Positions 36,390-46,009 are shown, numbered from the stretch's first letter. The stretch: 64,000 bases of DNA from Planctomycetota bacterium (GCA_021800165.1 JAJYZF010000001.1:1-64000); one strand, 5' to 3'. Program-made: numbers and translations. The notes: generated by a model not told the origin, from the letters alone.

Positions 36390-38213
36390 TCAGGGGCGCT
36401 GGAGCGTTACGAGATCCTGATGCACATGTCCGTCGAAAATGCGATCCAGGGTGATGATGGTTCGGCCGGTAGTGGTTGCGACATGGTTGAGGATGGTGGA
36501 ATAAGGCTTCATATAATCGCGGGTGAGGACATAGACATTTTTTCGCGGCGATCGGGCCACGGCCTCCAGCCGAGCCGGGCTGACGGTTGGCATGATCTCA
36601 TTGGCGTAATAGAGTACCCCCAGCCAGGGTTGATCCGGCGCGAGCGTATAAATAGTATGCCGATCAGCCAAACCGACCAGTTGCCGGGTTTCAATCCGGT
36701 ATGGGCTTACCTGATAGCCCGCTCCGGCAAAATAGGCCCAGTAAACCGTCAGCATCAAAATCCAGGTGCCCACGGCATAAGCCAAAAAAGCTCGGCCAAA
36801 GCGACGAGAAAATTCATCCCGCCACAGCCACACGCCGGTCAACACCAGCAAAATGGAGGTCAGCAGCCAGCCCCACCACCCCAGGACTTGCAAGGCGGGT
36901 TTGAGCATGGCGATGGATTCCATAAGCGTGTAATGTTCAGCCCAGGCCGGAGCGGCATGGGAAAACATGGTCAAGGGAATTAAGGCCCCCATCACCAGCC
37001 CGGCACCAGCGGTTAAAATGGCCTGCACGGCGAGCAGAATTCGCGATGGAAGTTCGAGCGGCCAGTCGCTTTTCAACCGGCAGAATTCCTGCCAGAGAGC
37101 CCCGATCAGCAGGGCCGCAAACGGAAACTGCTGGAGGGCGTAGCGCTGTTTTTTTTGATGCGGCAGCGTCAGCAGCAGCAGCCCCAGCACCAGCACCAGC
37201 CAAAACAGCAGGCGACCGCGTTTTTCGGAGGTGCTGGGTTGTGGATCGCCGCGGCTGGGTAGAAACGGCAGCAGCAACCCCGCCACCAGGGCCGGAGTCC
37301 AGGGATACACCCACCCCAGCATCGCCAGATAATACCAGTTGGTCTGCATGAAATGTGGGCCGGAGGCTGCGGCATAACGCACAAACTGTCGCGTCCAGAT
37401 CGCCCAGGCGTTGCCATGATATTCCAGCGCATAGCGCTGGGCGGCCAGGACCAGCCAGGGCATAAATACTACAATCGACGCCGTCAGGGCCACGCCCAGG
37501 CCCGCCCACACGCGCCAATTTTTCCGGTGGTAGGCCAGCAGCCACAAGCCAAAAGGCAGCAGCACATACATGGGGGGAACCGGCCCCTTGCTAAGCACCG
37601 ACAAGCCCAGCGCCGCACCGCCGACCATGGCCCAAAGCCACCAGCGCCGGCGCTGGACCATCAGCAGCAAAGCCCAAAAACCGATGGTGCAAAAAGCGGT
37701 GGCATAAATGTCGTAGGAAGCCAGGCGGGCCTGCCGGATAAACACCACCATGCCCGCCAGAGCAATGGCCGCAAATAAACCCACCCTCCGGTCACGCGAA
37801 GTGGCACAGCCTATGGCGTAGGTTGCCCAGCAGGTGAAAATTGCCAGCAGCACCGAGGGCAGGCGCACCACCCAGAGGTTGTCGGTGCCAAAAAGCCGTG
37901 CGGTGGCCGCGGGTATCCACACCGGAAGCGGGGGTTTAACCATTCGGGGCAAACCGCCCAGGGTGGGTAAGAGCCAGTGGTGGTCGCGAAACGCCTCGCG
38001 TACCGGAACTAAATTGAATAACTCCATCATGGCCCGGACTTCACCGGTGCCCAGGCAAACCAGAAACAGCGGCAAGGCATAGAGGGTAATCAGCACCAGG
38101 GCCAAAGCATCGCTGATACCGGCGGCACCAGATTCAAACAATTCGCCGGCACCGCTGGGGAGTTGGGCGTTAAGAGGCGTTGGGGTTGTGGGTGGGGTCT
38201 TGGGCTTCAGCAC
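36390..38213 (-). CDS. GT39/ArnT-like membrane glycosyltransferase
   Basis: About 607 residues, mostly hydrophobic with 11-13 predicted transmembrane helices. Like ArnT and PMT enzymes it uses a polyprenyl-phosphate sugar in the periplasm. The first-loop motif FRDHHWLLPTLGGLPRMVKPP resembles the acidic catalytic loop region of the family. It lies directly downstream of a dolichol-phosphate-mannose-synthase-like gene, the expected donor maker. The start is uncertain: a GTG at 38213 overlaps the upstream gene by 44 bases and has AGGAGG only 3 bases before it. Confidence 0.82.
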   Translation of the reverse strand: MLKPKTPPTTPTPLNAQLPSGAGELFESGAAGISDALALVLITLYALPLFLVCLGTGEVRAMMELFNLVPVREAFRDHHWLLPTLGGLPRMVKPPLPVWIPAATARLFGTDNLWVVRLPSVLLAIFTCWATYAIGCATSRDRRVGLFAAIALAGMVVFIRQARLASYDIYATAFCTIGFWALLLMVQRRRWWLWAMVGGAALGLSVLSKGPVPPMYVLLPFGLWLLAYHRKNWRVWAGLGVALTASIVVFMPWLVLAAQRYALEYHGNAWAIWTRQFVRYAAASGPHFMQTNWYYLAMLGWVYPWTPALVAGLLLPFLPSRGDPQPSTSEKRGRLLFWLVLVLGLLLLTLPHQKKQRYALQQFPFAALLIGALWQEFCRLKSDWPLELPSRILLAVQAILTAGAGLVMGALIPLTMFSHAAPAWAEHYTLMESIAMLKPALQVLGWWGWLLTSILLVLTGVWLWRDEFSRRFGRAFLAYAVGTWILMLTVYWAYFAGAGYQVSPYRIETRQLVGLADRHTIYTLAPDQPWLGVLYYANEIMPTVSPARLEAVARSPRKNVYVLTRDYMKPYSTILNHVATTTGRTIITLDRIFDGHVHQDLVTLQRP

Positions 38214-39288
38214 CGGCCTCCTGATAGAAAGGCTTATATTGGGGCAGCGGATCCGGCCGACCCGGCCGGCCCCGCCACATCCGCGCACCGCGACGGATTT
38301 CGCGCACAGTGTAAACGGGTTTGCGCTGGGCTTCAAAGTAAACGCGGGAGATCAATTCCGCCAGCAGGCCGGTGGAAAAGAAAAGCAGTGCCATCATAAA
38401 GAGCATCACCGCCAGAATCAGCAAAGGTCCGTGCTGGTGAATCAGGCTTTCGCCGGAGAGTTTGTCCACCAGCAGAAAAAGGCCCAGCAGCACCGCCGCC
38501 GCCATTTGCACCAACCCCACTTTGCCAAACAGATGCAGGGGACGGGTGAGGTAGCTGTTGAGAAATTTGATGGTGATTAAGTCCAGCAGCACGCGGAAAG
38601 TCCGCCCGATGCCATAATTGGAGGCCCGATACGGGGCATTGATGTTGCGGATGGGCAGCTCGGTGATTTCCGCCCCGGCCATGGCGGCCAGGGCCGGAAT
38701 AAAGCGGTGTGAATCGCCATAAAGATTCAGATGTTCGATCACTTCCCGGCGATAGGCCTTGAAGGTGGTGCCGAAATCGTGAATCTCCACCCCGGAGATT
38801 TTACGGATCAGCCAATTGGCCGTGGCGCTGGGAATGCGGCGCAGAAAAAAGCCGTCCACCCGCTTTTGCCGCCAGCCCGATACCACGTCGTAACCTTCCT
38901 CCAGTTTGGCCACAAATTTTGGTATTTCGACGGGGTCGTGTTGCAAATCACCGTCCATGGCCAGGATAATTTCGCCGCGTGCATGGTCAAAACCCGCCGC
39001 CAGCGCCGGCGTCTGGCCGAAATTCCGGCGCAGTTTTATCAGCAGCACCCGCGAATCCGTGGCTGCAATTTCCGCCAGACGCGAATAAGTTTCATCACGA
39101 CTGCCGTCATCGACAAAAATAATTTCATAGGGCCGCCCCAGCAAGGAGAGGTTTTTGGTTAGACCGGCATAGAGTTCGGCCACGGAATCCTGCTCGTTGT
39201 ACATGGGCACCACCATGGAACAATAGGGAATGGGCGCGGAGTTTTGCCAAGTGGTGGCGAGTTCAGAATTGGCATCAGCATCATTCAT
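38170..39288 (-). CDS. Polyprenyl-phosphate glycosyltransferase (DPM1/ArnC-like GT2)
   Basis: 372 residues. GT-A domain with VVPMYNEQDSVAELYAGL, EIIFVDDGSRDET, and AMDGDLQHDP carrying the metal-binding DxD. Two C-terminal transmembrane helices (about 265-285 and 300-325) anchor the active site at the inner membrane. It would move a sugar from a nucleotide donor onto undecaprenyl phosphate for the GT39 enzyme encoded next, whose start overlaps its end. The pair probably modifies lipid A, a surface polysaccharide or proteins. Confidence 0.88.
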   Translation of the reverse strand: MNDADANSELATTWQNSAPIPYCSMVVPMYNEQDSVAELYAGLTKNLSLLGRPYEIIFVDDGSRDETYSRLAEIAATDSRVLLIKLRRNFGQTPALAAGFDHARGEIILAMDGDLQHDPVEIPKFVAKLEEGYDVVSGWRQKRVDGFFLRRIPSATANWLIRKISGVEIHDFGTTFKAYRREVIEHLNLYGDSHRFIPALAAMAGAEITELPIRNINAPYRASNYGIGRTFRVLLDLITIKFLNSYLTRPLHLFGKVGLVQMAAAVLLGLFLLVDKLSGESLIHQHGPLLILAVMLFMMALLFFSTGLLAELISRVYFEAQRKPVYTVREIRRGARMWRGRPGRPDPLPQYKPFYQEAGAEAQDPTHNPNAS

Positions 39289-39961
39289 TTTTCATTTTGC
39301 CCGATGACCGCAATCCGAGAGTATACCGGACCGAACCGAATCGCGCAACGGCGCGAACAAAAAAATTTCCAAGGCGGCCAACGGTGTGTGTTGGGGGCGG
39401 TAAAAAATCATTTTAGATTCTCAATTGCCGCCCTGCCAAATGCCGATAACCACTTATCAAGGCGGGGCGGTGGTAGTCAGGCAACGGAATGCCTAACCTG
39501 GTGCAGCGCTTATGAAGGGGTAGCGGGCGTTTTTATCGGTCGTCGCAGAAGTTGGCGCGGTCGGGGTGCTGGGCTTGATGGCACCGAGGGTCATTGCCGC
39601 AGGCATTACGACTCAGCACAAAGCCCCGGCGAAAAGGCGGGCTGTGGCCGATGGTTGCAAAATTGCGGCTTTTTTGAACTCACGGCCCCAGGCGGAGTAT
39701 GAATATAAAGCGCGACTGTGCTGGGGTAAGCCTGGAACGCCGTTGGCCCCACGCCTTTGCAAGACCAACCGATGAGGGCTTGGAAACCGCACGACCGGCA
39801 ACGCCGGTGCGGAGTGCTTTAGAATTGGTGGCCGCGTGGCCGGCGAAAGTGGATGGAGCAAGTTTACTTTCGGTCGGCTGGCGTTTGGTTCGGTCATTAA
39901 AGAAGGTTACACTTGAAGAACACCTGCGATGAAACGGCGCAATACAAGGAGCTGAAACACG
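39289..39961. other. Long intergenic region (673 bases)
   Basis: Several ORFs of 70-150 codons appear in the track, but none has family features, a ribosome site or consistent codon use. No tRNA, SRP RNA or RNase P motif was recognised. The stretch probably contains degraded sequence plus the divergent promoters of the GT2 and amidase genes. Confidence 0.4.
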
Positions 39962-40915
39962 ATGGCATTAAAAAAAGTGGGCGATAACGCCGCGGAAATT
40001 GAAGCCGGGGCTTCCGGCCGGGCGGTGCCAACGCAAGGTATAAGCCTGTGGACGCCGGGCATGGCCAAAGGCGCACCGCGCCTAGGCCCGGTAACCCGGC
40101 GCGATTTTCTTTCCGGATTGGTATTGGCTGGTGCGGCGATGGGTTTGGCGGGTTGCACCACGCAAAATAAGGGGGTGTCTTCCGCCGTGGGGGAATTGCC
40201 GGATGGGATTCTGCCGGCGGATGCGGGTTCGGTGGGTGGTCCGGCGGATGTGGGCTATGCCCCGCCCGTGAATTTTCACATGAGCGCCTATCGGCCCCCC
40301 GTGCGCCAGCCGCTGCGCCCGGTCGGGGCGCTAGGCATTATTCCGCGGGTCGGCTGGACGACCATCGGTCCGAACATGCGCACCATTCAGCCGATGAACG
40401 GGGTGCGGCTGATTACCTTTCATCACACCGGCGATCCTACCCCGTTTTATGACGATTCTTATGCAGGCACCGCCCGCTATTGGGAAGCCATTCGCCAGTG
40501 GCAGCGCAGCCAGGGGTTTGAGGACATAGGCTATCACTTCGGGATCGACCGCGTGGGCCGCGTGTGGCAATTGCGCAAGCTGGAATACCGTGGGGAGCAT
40601 GTGCGCGATGGTTTTGCCCCGCCGCACTGGCTGGACCGCTACGTGCAATGGAAAAACGCTCCGACCCGTCCCATTCATGGCCGGTGGATCTGGAATGCCC
40701 ACAACATCGGCGTGGTTTCGGTGGGTAATTTTATGATTCAAACGCCCACGCCGGCGCAGTTGCATCGGATTGTCCATTTTGGAAGGGTGTTACGCAATTT
40801 ATATCAAATACCCATTTACCATTGCTATACCCACCAGGAACTGGTCTCCACGCTGTGCCCGGGTGCCCATTTGCAACCCTATATGGAATACATCCGCCGC
40901 ACCAATCAGCTTTAG
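39962..40915 (+). CDS. Tat-exported N-acetylmuramoyl-L-alanine amidase (amidase_2/PGRP fold)
   Basis: 317 residues. A twin-arginine signal (TRRDFL at 45-50) leads to LAGC (62-65), so it is probably a Tat-exported lipoprotein. The amidase_2 domain spans about 140-310: the zinc His in FHHTGD, then GYHFGIDRVGRVWQ, and the C-terminal H and C of HQELVSTLCPGAHL. It would cleave the amide bond between muramic acid and the stem peptide during wall turnover. AGGAG lies about 10 bases before the ATG. It is flanked by an aldo/keto reductase gene. Confidence 0.86.
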   Translation: MALKKVGDNAAEIEAGASGRAVPTQGISLWTPGMAKGAPRLGPVTRRDFLSGLVLAGAAMGLAGCTTQNKGVSSAVGELPDGILPADAGSVGGPADVGYAPPVNFHMSAYRPPVRQPLRPVGALGIIPRVGWTTIGPNMRTIQPMNGVRLITFHHTGDPTPFYDDSYAGTARYWEAIRQWQRSQGFEDIGYHFGIDRVGRVWQLRKLEYRGEHVRDGFAPPHWLDRYVQWKNAPTRPIHGRWIWNAHNIGVVSVGNFMIQTPTPAQLHRIVHFGRVLRNLYQIPIYHCYTHQELVSTLCPGAHLQPYMEYIRRTNQL

Positions 40916-41088
40916 TCAACCCGCGTCAGGCTTCTTAAACGGCTGGCCCCATTGAGGCACTTGGCGGTTGATCCACCGGGTGGCACTACGCGTCCGCCGA
41001 TGGACTTCCCTCCACGGTCTTCATCGGGTATCATCTGCATTGATGGTTGTGAATACAGTTTGGCGATCCATCTATAAAGGAGTTTTTT

Positions 41089-42060
41089 ATGCAGTACGCG
41101 CCGTTGGGAAGAACCGGTTTGCTGGTGAGCCAATTATGCCTGGGGACCATGAATTTCGGTCCGCACGCCACCGAGGCCCAGAGCTTTGCCGTCATGGACA
41201 AAGCTCTGGAACTGGGGCTGAACTTTTTTGATACCGCCGATGTTTATGGCTGGAAAAAAGGGGAAGGCGTTACCGAGCAGATTCTCGGCCAATGGTTCGC
41301 CCAGGGCGGCCGTCGCCGCGAACAGGTGATTCTGGCCACCAAAGTTTATGGCGAAATGGGCAATGCTAAATTTGACCGTGGGTTAAGCGCTGTACACATT
41401 CGCCGGGCGGCGGAAGAAAGTCTGCGGCGCTTAAAGACGGATCATATTGATTTATACCAGATGCATCATGTCGAACGCACCACGCCTTGGGATGAAATCT
41501 GGCAGGCCATGGAATTGCTGGTCGCCCAGGGTAAGGTGATTTACGTTGGATCCAGCAATTTCGCGGCCTGGGATATCGCCACCGCCAACCAGGTGGCGTC
41601 GCGGCGGCATTTTCTGGGCCTGGTCAGCGAGCAAAGCAAGTATTCGCTGGCCTGTCGCAGTATTGAATTGGAAGTGCTGCCGTGCTGTCGCCATTATGGG
41701 GTGGGCGTAATTCCGTGGAGTCCGCTGGACGGCGGCCTGCTCGGGGGTGTGTTGGGCGGGGCCAAAGAAGGCCGACGGGCCGCGGAAGGCATGCAGAAGC
41801 GCATTGCCGCTATCAGGCCGCAGTTGGAAAAATGGGAAGGTCTGTGCGCGGAGCTGGGCGAAAAGCCCGCGGATGTGGCTTTGGCGTGGCTGCTGGCCAA
41901 CCCGGTTATCACCAGCCCGATCATCGGCCCGCGCACCATGGAACAACTGACCGGAGCCATGCGGGCCTTGGAAATTAAACTGACTTCCGAAACGCTGCAG
42001 CGCATCGACGCGATATGGCCCGGCCCCGGCGGCGAAGCCCCCAAAGCGTATGCGTGGTAA
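41089..42060 (+). CDS. Aldo/keto reductase
   Basis: 323 residues. A TIM-barrel NADPH-dependent reductase with the catalytic tetrad visible: Asp and Tyr in FDTADVYG, Lys in LATKVYG, and His in YQMHHVE. The C-terminal NADP-binding portion (ITSPIIGPRTMEQL) is present. It resembles the YghZ/YdhF-type and bacterial voltage-channel-subunit-like members; the substrate is unknown. AAAGGAG lies 7-8 bases before the ATG. It stands alone on the plus strand after the amidase. Confidence 0.92.
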   Translation: MQYAPLGRTGLLVSQLCLGTMNFGPHATEAQSFAVMDKALELGLNFFDTADVYGWKKGEGVTEQILGQWFAQGGRRREQVILATKVYGEMGNAKFDRGLSAVHIRRAAEESLRRLKTDHIDLYQMHHVERTTPWDEIWQAMELLVAQGKVIYVGSSNFAAWDIATANQVASRRHFLGLVSEQSKYSLACRSIELEVLPCCRHYGVGVIPWSPLDGGLLGGVLGGAKEGRRAAEGMQKRIAAIRPQLEKWEGLCAELGEKPADVALAWLLANPVITSPIIGPRTMEQLTGAMRALEIKLTSETLQRIDAIWPGPGGEAPKAYAW

Positions 42061-42107
42061 AAGCGAAGATCCCAAAACCATCCATGGTGGCCGGCCGGCG
42101 GGGGCCT

Positions 42108-42142
42108 AAAAAAAGGCTCGCCCGGCAACGATCGCCGGGCGA
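42108..42142 (-). terminator. Rho-independent terminator of the PEP-CTERM gene
   Basis: Read on the minus strand, TCGCCCGGC pairs with GCCGGGCGA across a 7-base loop, then GCC and a run of seven Ts. It lies about 75 bases past the stop of the PEP-CTERM gene and also just beyond the aldo/keto reductase stop on the other strand. Confidence 0.85.
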
Positions 42143-42217
42143 ACCACACCTGCGTAACTTTCAACTGATCCAGAGCCGCGGCTGGGCCAATGTTGGCTCG
42201 GCGATGGCGGGCTGAAA

Positions 42218-42949
42218 TTAAGCCTTTCTCCGGCGGCCAACCAGCAATAAAGCGCCCAGGCCGCCCATGCCCAGCAATGTTAGTGCCGTGGGTTCCGGAA
42301 CCGCCGCCACCGAACTGTACCATACCACATTCACCGCGTCGTTACCATTGAGCTGAACCGTCAGATTGCTGCCCAGGGAATAAGGCGAGCCTAAAGCGCC
42401 CAAGTCAGCACTGGCCGTAGGCAGATAGGTGGACAAATCGAGCAGTGAGGTACCGCTGTTGAGGGTGTTGCTGGTCTGGGTGCCGGGTACCGCATTGCCC
42501 TGGACTACGCTTTCCGCCGTGACCACGTCCTTGGAGTTTTGGGTATCGGTCTGGGTCCAAGTAATCGTGCCGTGCGCGGTAACTTGAAGATTCGAACCGG
42601 TCGGGGCGGTAAAACCGTCATCGAGAAGGTTGATGGACAAGGTTTCCGCCGAGCTGGTCGTGTTTGTGATGTGGATCGACGAACCTACCTCCACCGCTTC
42701 GTTGGTCGAACTGGGGCTGTTGGAGGTGGCGGTGAAGTTGCTGATGCTAAACGAATTCACCGTCTCGGTGATCGGTCCAATCTGCAACGTGCCGGGAAGT
42801 GCGGGTGCCGCCGACGAGCCGGTCAGCATCAGCGATCCACCACCACCGCTGCTGGTGATGGTGGCGGTGAAACTGGCTTGTGCGGCTGATGCCGCAAGGA
42901 TGGAAGCGGCGGCCGCGGCCAAAGACAAACTGAGTTTCCTTGAGAACAT
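42218..42949 (-). CDS. PEP-CTERM sorted exported protein
   Basis: 243 residues. Signal peptide (about 5-25, ending AQAS) and a Ser/Thr/Gly-rich beta-type mature region. The C-terminal sorting signal is VPEPTALTLLG, then a hydrophobic helix and GRRRKA (about 217-243). PEP-CTERM proteins are processed by an exosortase and are linked to exopolysaccharide or biofilm matrix. No exosortase gene is in this window. The gene is monocistronic and ends in a strong terminator. Function of the mature protein unknown. Confidence 0.85.
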   Translation of the reverse strand: MFSRKLSLSLAAAAASILAASAAQASFTATITSSGGGGSLMLTGSSAAPALPGTLQIGPITETVNSFSISNFTATSNSPSSTNEAVEVGSSIHITNTTSSAETLSINLLDDGFTAPTGSNLQVTAHGTITWTQTDTQNSKDVVTAESVVQGNAVPGTQTSNTLNSGTSLLDLSTYLPTASADLGALGSPYSLGSNLTVQLNGNDAVNVVWYSSVAAVPEPTALTLLGMGGLGALLLVGRRRKA

Positions 42950-43438
42950 AAATTCTCCCTTTCAAGTAAACTGGTTCCACAAGAACCGGGACACAACATT
43001 GATGACCTGCCGATCAGCCACAAGCTGAAAGCGGCCAATTTTGCAACTATAGGGGCTGGTAGCGACAAAACATCCCCTCGCAGGCAGACCACACGGTCGC
43101 CGCGTTCATTGCTGCTACAAGCTCAAATTATTTCCCAAGAGGCCAAGTCTATCTCTAAACCTGCTTGAGCTCTCAGGCTACACCCTTTAAGTCTACCGCG
43201 ATCTTCAAGCGCGGCAGACCGACTCGATAAAGATTACGGGCTTCTGCGGCCACCCGGCCACGCCTGCAATCTTCATACTTAAAGCTATAGTCAGAAATCG
43301 GCAGATGGAAAATAAAGTGCTGAAAAATTTTTGTAATTCGCGTATACGAACCGCCAAGCCTTGGCCGGACAAAAAACCGGTACATTATCGGCCCCGACAG
43401 CGTCGTGCTTTTTCCGCGGGCAGGAAGAACTAATAACG
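42950..43438. other. Intergenic region with dispersed repeat copy B
   Basis: 489 bases without a supported gene. It contains the promoter side of the PEP-CTERM gene and, at 43275-43316, the second copy of the repeat seen upstream of pyrD. Downstream of the lipoprotein gene no terminator was recognised. Confidence 0.4.
43275..43316 (+). repeat. Dispersed repeat, copy B (partner at 117-157)
   Basis: Shares 27 of 30 positions with 128-157, in the same orientation, within ATAGTCAGAAAT(y)GG(m)AGATGGAAA(r)TAAA. Similarity continues upstream with one indel. Both copies are intergenic. Confidence 0.55.
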
Positions 43439-43672
43439 TCAATAGCCGCTGACGGCCGAGCCAATCGGAATGGGCATTTGATCTTGTTGGTGTTGCGACT
43501 GGGCGTTATTCCACACACTATGCTGCTCGCCCCAATAGAGGGATCGCTGGCTGGCCACGTCATCCTTTTGGGTAAAAAGCTCGCGTTCGCACCCGCCAAT
43601 ACCAGCCAACATCGGAATCAAAACGCCCAACGCCGCTGCCATCCGCAGGTTCGGATTTTTCGTGATCATCAT
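43439..43672 (-). CDS. Small lipoprotein of unknown function
   Basis: 77 residues. A hydrophobic stretch (MAAALGVLIPML) ends in the lipobox AGIGGC. The mature part is about 50 residues, Gln/Ser-rich, with paired aromatic residues (LYWGEQHSVWNN). It recalls the 68-residue lipoprotein at 8411-8617 in size and WGxx motif, though relationship is not proven. Function unknown. It lies downstream of the NHL protein gene on the same strand, separated by 152 bases. Confidence 0.62.
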   Translation of the reverse strand: MMITKNPNLRMAAALGVLIPMLAGIGGCERELFTQKDDVASQRSLYWGEQHSVWNNAQSQHQQDQMPIPIGSAVSGY

Positions 43673-43766
43673 GGCCGCATCTCCTGATTTCTGATGGCTT
43701 TAACGCCGCCGCCGCAGAAACATGCTCTGCATCATACAATGTTCGCATGGCCAAATAAAGCCGCGA

Positions 43767-43785
43767 GCTGGAGGATATCTCCAGC
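43767..43785 (-). terminator. Possible terminator after the NHL-repeat gene
   Basis: GCTGGAG-5 bases-CTCCAGC forms a 7-base stem about 40 bases past the stop of the NHL-repeat gene. Downstream on the minus strand only a broken T-rich stretch (TTTATTT) occurs about 8 bases later, so the call is tentative. Confidence 0.35.
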
Positions 43786-43824
43786 GCCAAGCCGATTTAT
43801 AGCTCCATGGTCGGACGGGCGGAT

Positions 43825-45849
43825 TCAAGGCTGCAGAAGCAGGACATGAGCACCATGGGCCGCCAGTGTCACCGGCACAATCCACCGCAAATGCGACGGC
43901 TGGCACACGGATCCATGGCCATCGGTACAATACGTATAAAATACGCCCACATGCCAGGAACCCGCCAACAGCTTGATCTGTTCCGGCCTGGGGCGGAAAA
44001 CAAAGTTGATGCGGGCATGTCCCTTGGGATCCAGAGATTGTTCCGTGAGAAGATGTGATCCATCGGTAATCCGCAGAGTTACAGGAATGCCTGGGGTTAA
44101 ATGGGTTTGCGGGGGCAGTTTCAGGTGGATTTGCAAGGTGATGGCCGACGAAGCTGTTAAAGTAACGGCCCGCTGGCCAATAGCCCCGATGCGGTGAAAT
44201 CTTTGCTGCGGCCGGTGGGAACGCGGCGCGGTCAGGCCCATGATGGCCAACTCATGCCAGCTTTTGGTTTTGGCATTTATCATCAAGATGCGCTGATTGT
44301 CGGTATCCGCCACAAAAATCCATCCATCGGCCACACTTAGCCCACCCGGTTCATAAAGTTCCAGCGGTCCGCCGGGCGTACCCGTTCCGGGGCGGCCGGT
44401 GCCCAGGAAGGTGCGGACCATGTGCGTGCGCAAGTTGATGGTGCGCAGCTTGTGGTTATACGTATCGGCCACCAGAAGGCGGCGGCCCAGCACCGCCACG
44501 CCCAGCGGATGCTCCAGCAGCGCCTGGCGGGCGGGACCATCACGATCGCCAAAAGTAAAAAGCCCGTGGCCGACCAGGGTGGAAACGCGCCGGGTTTGCA
44601 GGTTGATCACGCGAATGGCGCTATTTTCGCTGTCTGCAAAATACAGGTGGTTATGGTGCAGGCACAGGCCGGAGGGTTGGGCCAATTCCGCCGTAGCGCA
44701 AGGGCCATTTACCAATCCTTCCGCCCCGGTGCCGGCAAAGGCGCTGGCCTGGCGGGTTTGGAGATTCATTTTCCAGATCTGATGTTCGCCGGCCATGGCA
44801 ATATATACGGTGTGGCCCCGTGCGGCCAAGGCCCAGGGTGAATTAATTCCCTGGGCCGTTCCGACGCCGCCGCCTGTAAAATCAAAAGTTTCCTTGCCTG
44901 TACCCAAAATGGTGGAAACCCGCAGCGTATGGAGGTTTACCGCGCGGATCAGGTGGTTGTTGGTATCTGCCACGTACAGGGTGTTACCATCCAAGGCCAG
45001 GCCCTGGGGCTGGCGGAACTCGGCGTTGTGGGCCGGCCCGTCGATCGCACCGGCCCGCCCATTGCCGATAACCGCGATCAGCCGGGCGTGGCCCATGGCG
45101 TTGGGCCAACCGGCGATGACAATGCGATTATGATCGGTATCGGCGATGAAAAGGCGTCGGCCCCGCGCGTCGGCGAGCACCTTTCCCGGAAATAAAAGGC
45201 CACTGGCGGTGAGCATGGCATGTTGGCGGGGTAATTGCAGCGGGGCCGCGGCCAAGGTACCGTTGGCTTTATCGCGTTGCAGGGTTTTGGCAATGGCTTT
45301 TTCCAGCACCCGCCGGTTGCCTTCGCCCGCCACGGACCCCACGATGTGCCCGGACGCGCTCACGAGCACCAGGGTGGGCCAGCTATCCACACCATAGTCA
45401 TTCCAGATGCGCATGTGTTCATCGACGACGACGGGATGGTCAATGCCGTAGCGCAGCACCGCCTGGCGGATATTGTTCACCGTGCTTTCATTGGTGAACT
45501 TGGCGCTGTGGACGCCGATGATGATAAACGGCTGGCCCGCAAAGTGATGCTGCAAGAAATCCAGGCCGGGCAAAATATGGATACAGTTGATACATCCATA
45601 AGTCCAGAAATCCAGCAAAACCACCTGTCCCTTCAACTGATGCTGGAAACTCAGCGGCACCGGGGTATTGATCCAGGTGAAATCCGCGGGAAAGTCCGGA
45701 GCTTGCGGATGACCGACCGCAAGGTTGATTTGGCCGCGGGCCGGCGCATTTTGCCGGACCAGGAAAAAGGCCGACAAAATGAACCCCACCAGCAAGCCGG
45801 TGATGATAAAAGTCCTGGACCACCTGAAGTGCTGGCTTAATCTGGTCAT
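43825..45849 (-). CDS. NHLRC2-like protein: thioredoxin-fold domain plus NHL beta-propeller
   Basis: About 674 residues. An N-terminal membrane anchor or signal (ITGLLVGFILSAFFLV) leads to a thioredoxin-fold domain (about 50-175) with the CINC motif in FWTYGCINCIHILP. An NHL beta-propeller (about 215-530) has repeats such as LYVADTNNHLIRAV, and a C-terminal beta domain follows. This order matches animal NHLRC2, which also has a CINC motif. A redox or scaffold role outside the cytoplasm is likely. The start at 45849 (AAGGAG upstream) replaces the ORF-track start 29 codons earlier. Confidence 0.85.
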   Translation of the reverse strand: MTRLSQHFRWSRTFIITGLLVGFILSAFFLVRQNAPARGQINLAVGHPQAPDFPADFTWINTPVPLSFQHQLKGQVVLLDFWTYGCINCIHILPGLDFLQHHFAGQPFIIIGVHSAKFTNESTVNNIRQAVLRYGIDHPVVVDEHMRIWNDYGVDSWPTLVLVSASGHIVGSVAGEGNRRVLEKAIAKTLQRDKANGTLAAAPLQLPRQHAMLTASGLLFPGKVLADARGRRLFIADTDHNRIVIAGWPNAMGHARLIAVIGNGRAGAIDGPAHNAEFRQPQGLALDGNTLYVADTNNHLIRAVNLHTLRVSTILGTGKETFDFTGGGVGTAQGINSPWALAARGHTVYIAMAGEHQIWKMNLQTRQASAFAGTGAEGLVNGPCATAELAQPSGLCLHHNHLYFADSENSAIRVINLQTRRVSTLVGHGLFTFGDRDGPARQALLEHPLGVAVLGRRLLVADTYNHKLRTINLRTHMVRTFLGTGRPGTGTPGGPLELYEPGGLSVADGWIFVADTDNQRILMINAKTKSWHELAIMGLTAPRSHRPQQRFHRIGAIGQRAVTLTASSAITLQIHLKLPPQTHLTPGIPVTLRITDGSHLLTEQSLDPKGHARINFVFRPRPEQIKLLAGSWHVGVFYTYCTDGHGSVCQPSHLRWIVPVTLAAHGAHVLLLQP

Positions 45850-46009
45850 TGGTTGGTTCTCCTTGAAGCGGCTTTCGGCAACTACCCGATATGGCATCTT
45901 ACCCACCGATCCGGGTTTTGGCTGAATTCCCGGCACGCGCGGGCACGGAAACCTGTTATACTTACGTTATAGGCACCTTGGGATGAGAGTAAATGAAAGG
46001 CGGTATGGC

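Noticed and set aside
39244-39702. 152-codon plus-strand frame in the long gap before the amidase
   Set aside because: Starts inside the GT2 gene on the opposite strand, has no recognisable domain, and an alternative start at 39304 has no ribosome site.
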